Notes: generated by a model not told the origin, from the sequence alone. 42,358 nucleotides of DNA from Methanosarcinales archaeon (GCA_025464325.1 JAODGH010000021.1:33145-75502), one strand, 5' to 3'. Shown: positions 18,653-29,116, counted from the first letter of the stretch. Numbers and translations are program-made.

Positions 18653-20209
18653 ATGTTACCGTCAGAACTCCTTCTCACGACCACGAGAAAGGGTCGAATA
18701 TACCCGGTGTTTGCACCTCTGGACGAAGAACATAAGCAACTTGCAGCAGAACTCATAGCGCTTTATCGCAGCTCTATCGGTAAAAGAAGGAGTGATATCG
18801 AAGCTATATTGAACGAACTGGAGCATGATTTGAATTTCAAACTGGTACGTGGACTCAGGAGACTGCTGGAACGAAGGTGTGTCTTCAAATCAAGATACGT
18901 TATAGAGCCTGTGGTTGCCCGGAGAGCGGTATTTGAAGCGGCGAGTAAGCTGAGGATAAAGAACGATGCGGAGCGTATGTGGGTTATACGTGCCGTAGCG
19001 GAACGATTGGGTGTCTCAATTGATGAATTGGAGGCGTCCTTATGGGCTGATCGCGAATCTGAACAGATATTATCGGATTTTGCTGGTCTGGAACCCGAAG
19101 AACTGTTGAGACTGTATAATCTCTCACTCGCCCAAACCTTACTATTCAAAGCTTCAAGCATGATCTTACGCCTGAGAGGTAGCTATAGCAACTATAAAAT
19201 GCTTTTTCGTGCGATTAAGTATCTCGGATTGATGTATACGCCGGAGGGTGACGGTGCTATAAGGATAGAGGGCACACTGGCGCTTCTGAAGCTGAGTGAA
19301 CGTTACGGAACAGCACTATCGAAATTACTGCCGCCGATTCTCAGCTGCGGTGATTGGGAGCTGGATGCCGAGATCATGATTCGCGGGCATATACCGCGGG
19401 TATATCGTTTTGTACTGGATAGTCGTAGATGCAGGCATATACTGCCACAGAGCAATGGTATGGAACAACTAACATTTGACAGCAAAATTGAGGAGCTCTT
19501 TTATAAAGAGTTCTTGGCTCTGCCGGTGGCGCGTAAATGGGAATTGATAAGGGAACCGGATGCGATATTCACCGCAAAGGGCGTATTCATACCTGATTTC
19601 AAGTTTGTACACCGGGAACTACCACTGGAGATTTATTTTGAGATAGTGGGTTTCTGGACCGAGGATTATCTGCGTAAGAAGATGGCAAAACTTCACGCTC
19701 TACCTTTCGATATCATCGTGGCAATAGACAGGAATCTTGCATGCTCCACCCTGCGCGATGGCGTTGTGCATGGTACCGTGATAGAGTACAGCAGGAAGGT
19801 GCCCGTTATTGCGGTAGTGCGGTATCTTGAGAAGATCGAGCGTGTGGAGATCGAGCGACAGGTGAAACGCATGAAAGAGGTGCCGTTAAAGTTTGATACC
19901 GGCGTTGAAATAGTTCGCATAGGTGATATCGCGGAACGATACGGTGTGAGTAAAGAAGTCATAAGAGCGGTCTGTGAGAGTCACAAAGAAATAATTGAGG
20001 ATTACATCGTATTCAAGGATGTACTGGTGAAGCGGGATTTGTTAGAACGGCTGAGGGAACGCATGCGTACTATAAGCTCATATGTGGATGCGAGAGAGCT
20101 CATAGAGGCTATGGGTTTACCGGCAGACGATGTGCTGTCAGAACTGGGCTTCAAAGTGGTATGGAAAGGGCTGGACATAGAAGCAGCGACTATTACGGAT
20201 GCGTCTTAA
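18653..20209 (+). CDS. DUF790-family nuclease (Bax1-like, XPB-associated nuclease family)
   Basis: ORF from 18524, but residues before MLPSELLLTTTRKGRIYPVFAPL overlap nadE in another frame; probable start ATG 18653 (or GTG 18647). IEELFYKEFLAL...WELIREPDAIF...GVFIPDFKF...EIVGFWTEDYLRKK nuclease-like core. Confidence 0.82.
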   Translation: MLPSELLLTTTRKGRIYPVFAPLDEEHKQLAAELIALYRSSIGKRRSDIEAILNELEHDLNFKLVRGLRRLLERRCVFKSRYVIEPVVARRAVFEAASKLRIKNDAERMWVIRAVAERLGVSIDELEASLWADRESEQILSDFAGLEPEELLRLYNLSLAQTLLFKASSMILRLRGSYSNYKMLFRAIKYLGLMYTPEGDGAIRIEGTLALLKLSERYGTALSKLLPPILSCGDWELDAEIMIRGHIPRVYRFVLDSRRCRHILPQSNGMEQLTFDSKIEELFYKEFLALPVARKWELIREPDAIFTAKGVFIPDFKFVHRELPLEIYFEIVGFWTEDYLRKKMAKLHALPFDIIVAIDRNLACSTLRDGVVHGTVIEYSRKVPVIAVVRYLEKIERVEIERQVKRMKEVPLKFDTGVEIVRIGDIAERYGVSKEVIRAVCESHKEIIEDYIVFKDVLVKRDLLERLRERMRTISSYVDARELIEAMGLPADDVLSELGFKVVWKGLDIEAATITDAS

Positions 20210-20928
20210 TGGTTGCTGGTTTTCAGCTCGTGCTCTATCACCCGTTTCGCTTCTTTGTCAAAATCACGTCTCAACGTACGTTTGACGGGTATTATACCAG
20301 CAAATGGGCAGTTCGGGGGTCTTGCACGGTTCTCGGGGCATACACCCAGTGTGTAGCCACGACACCATATCTTCGAGAATATTGCAGGGTATTCCCGTAC
20401 ACAGATTTTATACATCCGTATTGCAAGTTCCCGCATCTCAGGTGATGCCCGTACGCATAGACGGAGCATGAAGAAGTTTATCAGGCTACGAACGTTCATT
20501 GTCAGTATATAATGTGTGTGCAGTGCCATTGGCAGTACATACCGCGCCTGCTCACGCGCGATCCCGAGCTTTCGTAACCGCGTGTATGCATCATTCGCAC
20601 TCTTCATCGCCTCAAGGAAAACAGATTTGGCATCGCCTTTTAAACCCTCCGGGACATAAAATCCAAAGCCCTGTTCCTCGTTGTACCGTGTACTTCTTGC
20701 CGTATGAGAAGCTATACGATGTTCCAGCAACTCTCTACTCAGCGCAACGCTTATACCCGCAACATCGAAAGTGAAGTAGATATGTTCAAGTGCCGATGAG
20801 TAATCGTTATCCACGATCAGCTCAACTATCTCATTCGCACTTCGCGTTAGAGCGGAATCGCTCGTCTTCGCGGCGGTAGCAACGAGTTCTACACCCGATT
20901 CCGTCACCCTCAGGAGTTTCACTTCCAT
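20206..20928 (-). CDS. thyX: Flavin-dependent thymidylate synthase
   Basis: 240 aa; ALEHIYFTFDVAGISVALSRELLEHRIASHTARSTRYNE contains the RHR-like ThyX motif region; NVRSLINFFMLRLC. Confidence 0.9.
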   Translation of the reverse strand: MEVKLLRVTESGVELVATAAKTSDSALTRSANEIVELIVDNDYSSALEHIYFTFDVAGISVALSRELLEHRIASHTARSTRYNEEQGFGFYVPEGLKGDAKSVFLEAMKSANDAYTRLRKLGIAREQARYVLPMALHTHYILTMNVRSLINFFMLRLCVRASPEMRELAIRMYKICVREYPAIFSKIWCRGYTLGVCPENRARPPNCPFAGIIPVKRTLRRDFDKEAKRVIEHELKTSNH

Positions 20929-21062
20929 CTTCTATCTACTTCTCTTCACCATCGCTGTACCAACAAAAGCCGGAAAAGGTTTTTGGTGAGGTTTCATCAA
21001 TCGCAACAGTTGATGAGCTTAATATAGATAATCCGTTCTTTTAATTATAGGTGTTGAAGTCA

Positions 21063-21145
21063 GCGGGGGTTACCGAGTGGACAAAGGTGGCAGACTCAAG
21101 ATCTGCTCCCGCAGGGGTTCGCGGGTTCGAATCCTGCCCCCCGCA
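21063..21145 (+). tRNA. tRNA-Leu (anticodon CAA)
   Basis: GCGGGGG/CCCCCGC acceptor, anticodon arm GCAGA-CTCAAGA-TCTGC, long variable arm, T arm GCGGGTTCGAATCCTGC. Confidence 0.92.
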
Positions 21146-21153
21146 TAGGTGTA

Positions 21154-21963
21154 ATGGCGTTTAAATCCGAGCAAAACGATAGGGGATGGCTGACGCATGC
21201 GGCTCGAGAGGTTGCCGGGATATTGAAGAATCGCGATGTGAGCCAGATCACCACCACGCTGGCGTTCTATGAGCGATGCCTCAACGAGCCCGTATCGCTA
21301 CATGTACCACTGAGCGAAGAAGAAGAGGAGCTGATAAAGCGTCTTGCGGGTGAAGAGCGAATTAAGAATACCATATTGCTGAAGACGGAAGCGATCATCT
21401 TTGCACCCTCCCCCTCAGGCTCTTTTGATTATGGAACCGCGATACATCGCAGGTTCTTCGTTCGTGACGCATGGTTCTCAATTATAGCGCTGAACGAAGC
21501 TTTTTTGGCGTCTGCAAGTGAGATAATGCTCAGGTATGTGCTTGAGCACGAGCTGATCCAGGGCGATTTGTATAAAGAGCTGGCGAAACGCGGGCTAAAG
21601 AGCATCAATACAGATATAAAAGGGTTGATAGATGAGGAAACACGACAGGAAGCGATACAACACACGGGGATAACAGAAGAAGAGCTCGAAGCAGAATGGA
21701 AACTGATCCTCGAGCTGGTAAATAAATGCCCGCTTGTGCCCACCCACTTCGCATCTGCTGCGCTATTCACGTATATTGATCGGAACCGGGAGCGACTGAA
21801 AGAGTATGGCTTACCGAGCAGTGATGATATAGACGAGGAGCTATCGAAAGCAGATTTCAAAGCATGGAGTCTTGATTCTTTTAAACTATTTGGGTTGTTC
21901 CTCAAGGAGCTGAAGAAGGAACTGACGATGACCGGTGCCGAGTACGGAGCGGGAATTTTATAA
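21154..21963 (+). CDS. Hypothetical protein
   Basis: 269-aa ORF with charged, helical composition; starts 8 nt after tRNA-Leu; no family recognised. Confidence 0.65.
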   Translation: MAFKSEQNDRGWLTHAAREVAGILKNRDVSQITTTLAFYERCLNEPVSLHVPLSEEEEELIKRLAGEERIKNTILLKTEAIIFAPSPSGSFDYGTAIHRRFFVRDAWFSIIALNEAFLASASEIMLRYVLEHELIQGDLYKELAKRGLKSINTDIKGLIDEETRQEAIQHTGITEEELEAEWKLILELVNKCPLVPTHFASAALFTYIDRNRERLKEYGLPSSDDIDEELSKADFKAWSLDSFKLFGLFLKELKKELTMTGAEYGAGIL

Positions 21964-23937
21964 TTGGCTCAATGCGTCTATCTGAGCATATATCTGCCGG
22001 TCTCTGAAGTGCTTTATCGATATCGCACCGGATGGGCATATCGCACTGCACGAGCCGCAACCTTTGCATATCACCTCATTAACCTTCGCTTTCTTAGCAT
22101 CCGCCGTATCGACGGTGATAGCACCAAACGAGCATATCGCTTCGCACGCGCCACAGCCTGTGCATACCGCTTCATCCACTTCTGCCACAAGTGGCTCTAT
22201 CTCTACCTCGCCCTGCATCAGTGGTATAGACGCCCGCTGTGCCGCGCCAACCGCCTGTGCAACGCTATCCGGTATATCCTTCGGCGACTGGCAGCAGCCT
22301 GCGATGTATATACCATCGGTGAATGTATCGAGAGGTCGGAGCTTTGGATGTGCCTCCATGAAGAATCCGTCTGCGCTTCGCGTGAGCTTGAGTATCCTCG
22401 CGAGCTCTTCTGTACCACGTCCCGGTACTATCGCCGTAGCGAGAACGACCAGGTCGGCTTCTATCGCTATCTCTTCACCTGTGCTAATTTTGGTCCTTAC
22501 CACCACACCCTCTTCGCTATCCTTCGTGATTAGCACGGGTTCTTCAAGCTCTTTCCTTATGTATTCCACCCCTTCTGCCGTCACACGGTTGTAAAATTCC
22601 TCAAAACCCTTGCCATATGCCCGCATATCGTTGTATATCACCCGTACACGCGCATTCGGGATCCTGTCGCGTACCAGGTGTGCCTGTTTCGCTATGTACA
22701 TGCAGCATACACGGGAGCAGTATGCGTTACCTTCTCTATCACGCGAACCCACACAGGATATGAATACCACCTCTTCAGGTTCTTTACCGTTTATCAGTAT
22801 TTTACCCCCGGTTGGTCCCGATGCAACAGATAACCGTTCAAATTCCAGTCCCGTGATGACTTCATCGTACTTATAGCCGTATTCGGGCATTTCGGCAGGA
22901 TTGAGCAGTTCGTAGCCCGTGGCAACTATTATTGTCCCGACCTCTATAACTTTCTCCGTGCTACTCTGCGTGAAATCGATCGCATCTACGGGGCACGCAT
23001 CCACACATGCCGGCAATTTGCCACATTTGCCCCTGGTCAGGTATAGACAATGTTCCGCATCCACGGTATATACAGTTGGCACCGCCTGCGGGAACGGTAT
23101 GTAAATCGCACTTCGTTTACCCATGCCCATCTCAAACTCGGAGTCGATTCGATTGGAGAGTCTGCATACCTTTGCACAGTCACCGCAACCCGTACATTTG
23201 CGCTCGTCCACATATCTCGGCTTCTGCAGTATCCTCACCCTATAATTGCCTATATAGCCTTCTACTTCCTTCACCTCTGAACATGTGAGTACCCGGATGT
23301 TCTTGTGAGAGGCTGCTTCAACCATCTTCGGCGTTAATATACATGCGGAACAATCGAGTGTGGGGAACGTTTTATCCAGTTGTGCCATATGCCCGCCAAG
23401 AGAAGGTTCCTTCTCCACCAGATACGTTTCAAACCCCTTATCCGCCACTTCAAGCGCGGCGTAGATACCGGATATACCACCGCCAATCACCATCGCTCGC
23501 GGTATCACACTCACCGTTTTACGTTCCAGAGGTGATAGTAACGCCGCTTTACTCACTGCGGACGCGACCAGTGCCTTCGCCTTAGCCGTAGTACTTGCGC
23601 CTGCGACGTGAACCCACGCACAATGCTCCCGTATATTCGCCATCTCGAAACAGTAGGGGTTCATACCCGCATCTTCACATGCCTTCCTGAACGTGGGCTC
23701 GTGCATACGGGGTGAACATGATGCAACAACCACCCTGTTCAGCCCGTACTCCTTTATATCATTCTTTATCAGTTCCTGCCCGGGATCGGAGCACATGTAC
23801 TGATAATGTCTCGCAACGACCACACCCGGTAATTTACTCGCAAAATCCGCAACCTCCGCTACATCTACCGTTGATGCTATATTCACACCACAGTGACAGA
23901 TATAAACACCAATCCGTGGCTCTTCTATATCCCCCAT
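21958..23937 (-). CDS. hdrA: HdrA-like iron-sulfur flavoprotein (CoB-CoM heterodisulfide reductase subunit A)
   Basis: 659 aa; GVYICHCGVNIASTVDV, VIGGGISGIYAALEVADKGFETYLVEKEPSLGGHMAQLDKTFPTLDCSACILTPKM, several CxxCxxCxxxC clusters. Confidence 0.95.
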   Translation of the reverse strand: MGDIEEPRIGVYICHCGVNIASTVDVAEVADFASKLPGVVVARHYQYMCSDPGQELIKNDIKEYGLNRVVVASCSPRMHEPTFRKACEDAGMNPYCFEMANIREHCAWVHVAGASTTAKAKALVASAVSKAALLSPLERKTVSVIPRAMVIGGGISGIYAALEVADKGFETYLVEKEPSLGGHMAQLDKTFPTLDCSACILTPKMVEAASHKNIRVLTCSEVKEVEGYIGNYRVRILQKPRYVDERKCTGCGDCAKVCRLSNRIDSEFEMGMGKRSAIYIPFPQAVPTVYTVDAEHCLYLTRGKCGKLPACVDACPVDAIDFTQSSTEKVIEVGTIIVATGYELLNPAEMPEYGYKYDEVITGLEFERLSVASGPTGGKILINGKEPEEVVFISCVGSRDREGNAYCSRVCCMYIAKQAHLVRDRIPNARVRVIYNDMRAYGKGFEEFYNRVTAEGVEYIRKELEEPVLITKDSEEGVVVRTKISTGEEIAIEADLVVLATAIVPGRGTEELARILKLTRSADGFFMEAHPKLRPLDTFTDGIYIAGCCQSPKDIPDSVAQAVGAAQRASIPLMQGEVEIEPLVAEVDEAVCTGCGACEAICSFGAITVDTADAKKAKVNEVICKGCGSCSAICPSGAISIKHFRDRQIYAQIDALSQL

Positions 23938-24114
23938 ATCATATCCTCCCTATCGTAACTCTAACCCGGATGTACCACTTCTGATCGTAGCAAGGTTGGG
24001 CGTTGTATCTTTCGGTTGAAGCAGCGTAACTCCCTATGTATATCTTGACTTAGATATATTAAAATTGCAACCCTCCATGATTTCGCATACACCGCACGCA
24101 ATCACACTGCCTGC

Positions 24115-25014
24115 TCAGGGGTGAACATACCTCCGATAATTCAACGCAAGCACACCCGTAATTCCAAAGTTGGTGAGTAGTTTCATATCCGCACTCGAGA
24201 GTGCTTCTTCCCTGACCGGGGGCACGGGCTTTGTCATTTTGCATATGATACGACCACCGGTCATCCTGGCACCAACGTAGCCTTTACACTCCCCCTTCAC
24301 GAATACAACACCGTCACGCATCTCCACACCTGTGAATTCCGCTGCATCACCCAGTACCACGACAGAACCACCATTGAGCAATGCTGCGGTGTTCATACCC
24401 GCGTTACCCTCTATGATCAGCATACCCTTACGCATCAGTATACCGGCACTTATGCCCGTATCGCCCCGTACGCGTATTTTAGCATCGATGCTATTACGGG
24501 CTGCGACCGTACTCCGCAGGATACCATCCTCGAGGATCAGCTCATCTTTACCGTATTCATTTGGCGGCAATAGTTCCTCAGGATGATGTAACAACCACGT
24601 GATCGACCTGAACTTTTTATAGCCTTTCAGATCAGATTTAACCTCTACAACATTGCCTAAGGGCTCTTTCACACCACCTCGAACGTATATTGCACCGGCG
24701 ATCATGCTCATGCCCAGATATGAACCGGCATCGCCATCCACTATTATCGAGCCGGTATTACTTATCGCTCCACCGTCACCACCGAAATAGCGGAGATCAA
24801 CGCCCATGCTCGTGCCAAGCCTCTTGCCCACATTGCCACTTATATATACATCTTCACCGTGCCGTAACGCTTCCACAACATCTTCATATGTGTGATCGGT
24901 ACCTGGTATCCTATCAGAAGGTTTGAGCTTCGTGCCTTTATGCTGCCAGAAGAAGTTATAAGTGAAATCGCCTATACAGTCCAGAGCATCGTTCAGCTTC
25001 AGCTCCAAGGTCAA
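24115..25014 (-). CDS. GXGXG-repeat protein (GltB C-terminal / FwdC-like domain)
   Basis: 299 aa; repeated DVYISGNVGKRLGTSMG, SIIVDGDAGSYLGMSMIAGAIYVRGGV, MLIIEGNAGMNTAALLNGGSVVVLGDAAEF. Confidence 0.8.
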   Translation of the reverse strand: MTLELKLNDALDCIGDFTYNFFWQHKGTKLKPSDRIPGTDHTYEDVVEALRHGEDVYISGNVGKRLGTSMGVDLRYFGGDGGAISNTGSIIVDGDAGSYLGMSMIAGAIYVRGGVKEPLGNVVEVKSDLKGYKKFRSITWLLHHPEELLPPNEYGKDELILEDGILRSTVAARNSIDAKIRVRGDTGISAGILMRKGMLIIEGNAGMNTAALLNGGSVVVLGDAAEFTGVEMRDGVVFVKGECKGYVGARMTGGRIICKMTKPVPPVREEALSSADMKLLTNFGITGVLALNYRRYVHP

Positions 25015-27296
25015 TCACCGTATTCCGTACTCACCACCTCGCGAATATGCTCGGCTGTCTTCTCACCCACATGATCCACCTCCATCAATTCCTCCTTCGT
25101 GGCTGATACCAGTCGTTCTATCGTTTTGAACCTGCGTAGCAGATTCCTCGTTGTTACAATACCGATATTAGAGAGCGAAGATATGAAATACTCCTGCTGC
25201 GCCTTCAATGACGCCGTTGGCTTCTTACCATGGGGGTTCACCTCACGTGGAGTGGATATCTGCTCCCGTTTCGCTATCATGTATATAAGAGAGGCTGTAT
25301 CTGCCTCATCACGTGTCTGTAATATCGGTACCGAGTAATCGATAGCGATAGTAGCCATCACTGCTCTTACCACGTTTGGGTGTACGTCGCGGTTACCATA
25401 GAGCGAATCGCCCTCAATGATCAATAACGGCTTCTCATATTCGTCTTTCAGCCGTTTTATCTGTTCTAACAGGTTTCGTCTCCTGTTAACTAACGACTCA
25501 AGGAAATCAGACGTGGTCTTGCGCTCTATGCAAACACGATCCGATACAACGTAATCTCCGACCTCTAAATTCTTCAATTTCAGGCATACGCCCGCCTTCT
25601 CCAGAAAACGTATTACACCGGACCTCGTCTCCCGCGTATCTGCGAATATTTTCAGTTTCGGTATCTCTGTTAGCGTTGGCTGTGTACTATTGTCTGTGCC
25701 TTTATTATTATTCGTCTCACTACTTATCTCATCCAGCTCCATCGTCTGTAGCTCGTTTATCCTCCTTCGCATCTCTCGTTCCTTGCTACGACTGAGCCAG
25801 TAATACGCTTCGTCCCTCGTTCCCTTCGCAATTAACACGATTATTTTACCGACTTTTTTACGTGCTGTACGCCCTTTACGCTGTATACTCCTTATAGCGG
25901 AAGGTATGGGCTCGTAGAATATCACCACATCGGTTGCCGGTATATCAAGCCCTTCCTCTGCGACTGAAGTGGCAATAAGTACGTTATAAAACCCCTCTTT
26001 GAACTTATTCACGATCTCCACCTGCTCTTTCTGCTTTAATCCACGATCGTCCGCTTTTGACGCCTGTCCAACGAATTTGACCGCTTTTATGGGCGTGTTA
26101 TCAATGCTGGAAAGCGAATTTAATATCATCTCCGCCGTGTCACGGTAATTCGTGAACACAATTATCCTCTGGTTGGGTCTTGCCTGTATCTCTTCTTTCA
26201 ATATCTGTATCAGAGCCGAAAGCTTGGGATGCTCACCTTTGTATGATGATACCGCTCTCATCACATCCAGGAACTTACCATCCTTGAGCAGTCGTTTTGA
26301 TGCTTTACTGCCGTTCTTTGAAAGTGCTTCGTTCCTCAGCCGATCTAAATATCGTCGCAATGCGAATACACCCTCTGTTTCTACCAGTTCTATCGCGTGT
26401 TTCAACTTCAGCACCTCAGCCAGGAGCGATAATGCTTTATAGAGATCCGCATGTTTCTGGTTCTGCAGTTGCGCCTCAATCATCCTCCTCAATTCCAGTA
26501 TCTCGGTCTTTGTTATCTCCCTGCTACGTTTCCTTCTTATGAACCCCAAATGTCTCAATTCCGCCATTCGCTCCTCTAATACACCCTCCAGCATCTTCTT
26601 CAGCTCTTTCAGCTCTGCCGGCACCTCCACCGCACGCCATTCAAAATCTTTCCGGTACACATAGGGTGCGACATCGGGATCGTATTCTGTTCGGCTCTCC
26701 ACACGTTTAACCCCGAGCGAGTTGCAGATCTCCATTATCTTCTCCTTCTCGCTACCCGGGGAGGCGGTCATACCCAGCACCAGTGGCTGTTTCGCCTGTT
26801 CCGCATATTTCTCCGCGATATACACGTATGAATAGTTACCGACCGCACGATGGCACTCATCGAATATAAGCAGCGCGACATCACGGAGATTAATCCTGTG
26901 GCTCAACAGGTCGTTCTCTATTATCTGCGGTGTGCAGACCACGATCCTGGCTTCCTGCCATAGTTTCTGCCGCTTATCCGGCAGTACTGTACCGGTAAAT
27001 GTCTGTATAAGTACGGGATCGAGTTTCAAGACCGATTTTAAAAAAGCCGAATGCTGCTCCACCAGCGGTCTGGTAGGAGCGAGGAACAGTATCTTACCTC
27101 TCGGTAACCTATCAAGTATAACGAGTAGTGCGATCGTGGTTTTGCCCAGCCCCGTTGGCAGTACAACCATAAGCGACTCCTTCTTCGCCGCTTCGGCTAT
27201 CGCAATCTGGTAGTTCCGGCGTTCTATCGTTCCCTCCTTTAATAATGGATGAGAGATGAATCGTGGGTTATTTCGCATGCAATTAAAGGTTATCAT
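25011..27296 (-). CDS. hef: Hef helicase/nuclease (archaeal FANCM/XPF family)
   Basis: 761 aa; VLPTGLGKTTIAL, LIFDECHRAVG, IQRKGRTARKKVG, nuclease GDYVVSDRVCIERKTTSDFLESL, C-terminal HhH; 4-nt overlap with the downstream GXGXG gene. Confidence 0.95.
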   Translation of the reverse strand: MITFNCMRNNPRFISHPLLKEGTIERRNYQIAIAEAAKKESLMVVLPTGLGKTTIALLVILDRLPRGKILFLAPTRPLVEQHSAFLKSVLKLDPVLIQTFTGTVLPDKRQKLWQEARIVVCTPQIIENDLLSHRINLRDVALLIFDECHRAVGNYSYVYIAEKYAEQAKQPLVLGMTASPGSEKEKIMEICNSLGVKRVESRTEYDPDVAPYVYRKDFEWRAVEVPAELKELKKMLEGVLEERMAELRHLGFIRRKRSREITKTEILELRRMIEAQLQNQKHADLYKALSLLAEVLKLKHAIELVETEGVFALRRYLDRLRNEALSKNGSKASKRLLKDGKFLDVMRAVSSYKGEHPKLSALIQILKEEIQARPNQRIIVFTNYRDTAEMILNSLSSIDNTPIKAVKFVGQASKADDRGLKQKEQVEIVNKFKEGFYNVLIATSVAEEGLDIPATDVVIFYEPIPSAIRSIQRKGRTARKKVGKIIVLIAKGTRDEAYYWLSRSKEREMRRRINELQTMELDEISSETNNNKGTDNSTQPTLTEIPKLKIFADTRETRSGVIRFLEKAGVCLKLKNLEVGDYVVSDRVCIERKTTSDFLESLVNRRRNLLEQIKRLKDEYEKPLLIIEGDSLYGNRDVHPNVVRAVMATIAIDYSVPILQTRDEADTASLIYMIAKREQISTPREVNPHGKKPTASLKAQQEYFISSLSNIGIVTTRNLLRRFKTIERLVSATKEELMEVDHVGEKTAEHIREVVSTEYGD

Positions 27297-27319
27297 TGGC
27301 GGAATTAAAATAATCTTTT

Positions 27320-27335
27320 AAACTTTATAAGAATT
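27320..27335 (+). promoter_or_regulatory. Putative archaeal TATA box for the GNAT gene
   Basis: AAACTTTATAAGAATT about 25-40 nt upstream of ATG 27361. Confidence 0.45.
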
Positions 27336-27360
27336 AAATGTAACATTAATCCGTAGAGCC

Positions 27361-27882
27361 ATGAGCATCTGTTCTCTGAATGACACGTATACTGGCGAGA
27401 AACGTCGTGCAATAAAACTTGGTAAGGAGGATGCGAAAGACATCGCCGAACTTTACAGGGAGGTCTGGCTGAAGGCGTACGAGTATCCCGAGGAATGGCG
27501 TAAAAAACGTGCGATAAGCGAGGCAGAGGTGAAGAAAGAGATGGATTCCGGCTATTATTTCTTCGGTGTTCGTATAGACGGCAGACTTGTGGGTGTGTAT
27601 AAAGCTTCGATAACAGAACGTGGCTGTTTTGGTGAGCATCAAGCAGTTCTGCCTGAATATCGGGATCAGGGCGTCGCTTCTGCAATGTATGAACAGTTCT
27701 ATGAATTCGCTAAGGCGAATAAATGCAGGGTGAATTACGTCAACATTCTGCTGGGTAGTGAGGCATGCGAACGAGCGATGAAGAAGTTCAACTTCTATAA
27801 GGTTGGTGAGCCATGGGAGCAGAGTAAGGGCATGTGGGTCCAGACCTACGAGCGTAAGGTGGACTATTCAGACGAAGAATAA
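27361..27882 (+). CDS. GNAT-family N-acetyltransferase
   Basis: 173 aa; ...AVLPEYRDQGVASAMYEQFYEFAKANKCRVNYVNILLGSEACERAMKKFNFYKVG acetyl-CoA motif A. Confidence 0.8.
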   Translation: MSICSLNDTYTGEKRRAIKLGKEDAKDIAELYREVWLKAYEYPEEWRKKRAISEAEVKKEMDSGYYFFGVRIDGRLVGVYKASITERGCFGEHQAVLPEYRDQGVASAMYEQFYEFAKANKCRVNYVNILLGSEACERAMKKFNFYKVGEPWEQSKGMWVQTYERKVDYSDEE

Positions 27883-27885
27883 CTC

Positions 27886-29061
27886 TTAGCGATATCTATA
27901 CCCCAATCTTTCAGGATTACGTGCGTAAACCTCGAACCCAGGTATTATAACCCTCACCACGGGTATTCCCAGCTCTTCTCGCGTCAGGTTCACCACTATA
28001 ACCCGTCTCCCTATATCACGCAGATGATCAAGTGTTATTCGTATATCGCCGTCTATCGTATCGGTTGCGAACGCCGGAAGCTCACTCAGTCTCACATCGT
28101 CTGACACGTCCATGAACCAGTGCCGGGTCATTCTCTTCATTGTCTCGTAATCTACAGGTGCACCCTTACCGCCTTTTGCTATCTGCATGAGTCGGGACTG
28201 CACAGCTTCGGTTATAGCCCTTATAGCCGCGATCCTCGGGTCTGTATGCGTACCGGCGCCATATACGAGTAAATTAGGATCCCTTTCCGGACTATCAAGT
28301 GCCAGAGCGACGGTGGTAAGTCCCACATCGGTCGGGATATACCAGAAATGTGTCTCAATCCCACAGGTCTGGAAACGCTCCTTGAGCTCGTATATCAGAC
28401 CATCGTCCTCCACTATCTCTATCTTCCTGCCCGCATCCTTCTTTATCTCCACATAACTCAATGCATCACGCTCTATCACTTCCATCATGCCATGAAAAAT
28501 CGCCTCCTCTATGTTGTTACCCGATGCAATACCATTACTATCGCTCCTGAAGAGTCGTTCGCCCCTTGACGTGTTATAAGGGTGAAAGACGGCATTCGCG
28601 GGTACCAGAACATTCTCCTCGTTTATCAGGTCATAGCCCTCACACCACTCTATTCTGGTATCCGGCGTTACTCTTGAGACTGCACTCAGTATGAGTGAAG
28701 AGGGTTCCAGTTTCTTCGTGCGGTCTCCCTCATTATACGCCTCGAATCTGAACTTAGCGCGGTCTTCTTCTCTGAGCTCTGCGGAATAACGCTCTATTGC
28801 TTCCATGAGCACCGACACTTTAGCCTGGACCGCGGTTAGACCCTTACCTGTATGGACAGATACCGCGCCCGGCTTCGCATCCGGTCTATACGCCGAAAAT
28901 ATGGGTATATTCAGCCTGTCCCCATCCGTTATATTCTCGAGCGTTGTTATACCCACCCGGTCCGAGAGCTTTTCCACACGCTGCAGTGTCTCTTCCGGTG
29001 GCATTGCGCGATGGCTATCAAAGAAATACTTCTTCGGCGTATACCCGAGCTTTATCTCCAT
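27886..29061 (-). CDS. YcaO-family protein, methanogenesis marker 1 (candidate McrA thioamidation enzyme)
   Basis: ORF annotated to 29241, but MEIKLGYTPKKYFFDSHRAMPPEETLQRVEKLSDRVGITTL from ATG 29061 (preceded by GGTGAT) is the likely start; TGKGLTAVQAKVSVLMEAIERYSAE, SNGIASGNNIEEAIFHGMMEVIERDA typical YcaO. Confidence 0.9.
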   Translation of the reverse strand: MEIKLGYTPKKYFFDSHRAMPPEETLQRVEKLSDRVGITTLENITDGDRLNIPIFSAYRPDAKPGAVSVHTGKGLTAVQAKVSVLMEAIERYSAELREEDRAKFRFEAYNEGDRTKKLEPSSLILSAVSRVTPDTRIEWCEGYDLINEENVLVPANAVFHPYNTSRGERLFRSDSNGIASGNNIEEAIFHGMMEVIERDALSYVEIKKDAGRKIEIVEDDGLIYELKERFQTCGIETHFWYIPTDVGLTTVALALDSPERDPNLLVYGAGTHTDPRIAAIRAITEAVQSRLMQIAKGGKGAPVDYETMKRMTRHWFMDVSDDVRLSELPAFATDTIDGDIRITLDHLRDIGRRVIVVNLTREELGIPVVRVIIPGFEVYARNPERLGYRYR

Positions 29062-29116
29062 CTTTTCATCACCTTTTATATACCAGTAAATGGTTATTAG
29101 TAGTACAGATAGAAAA

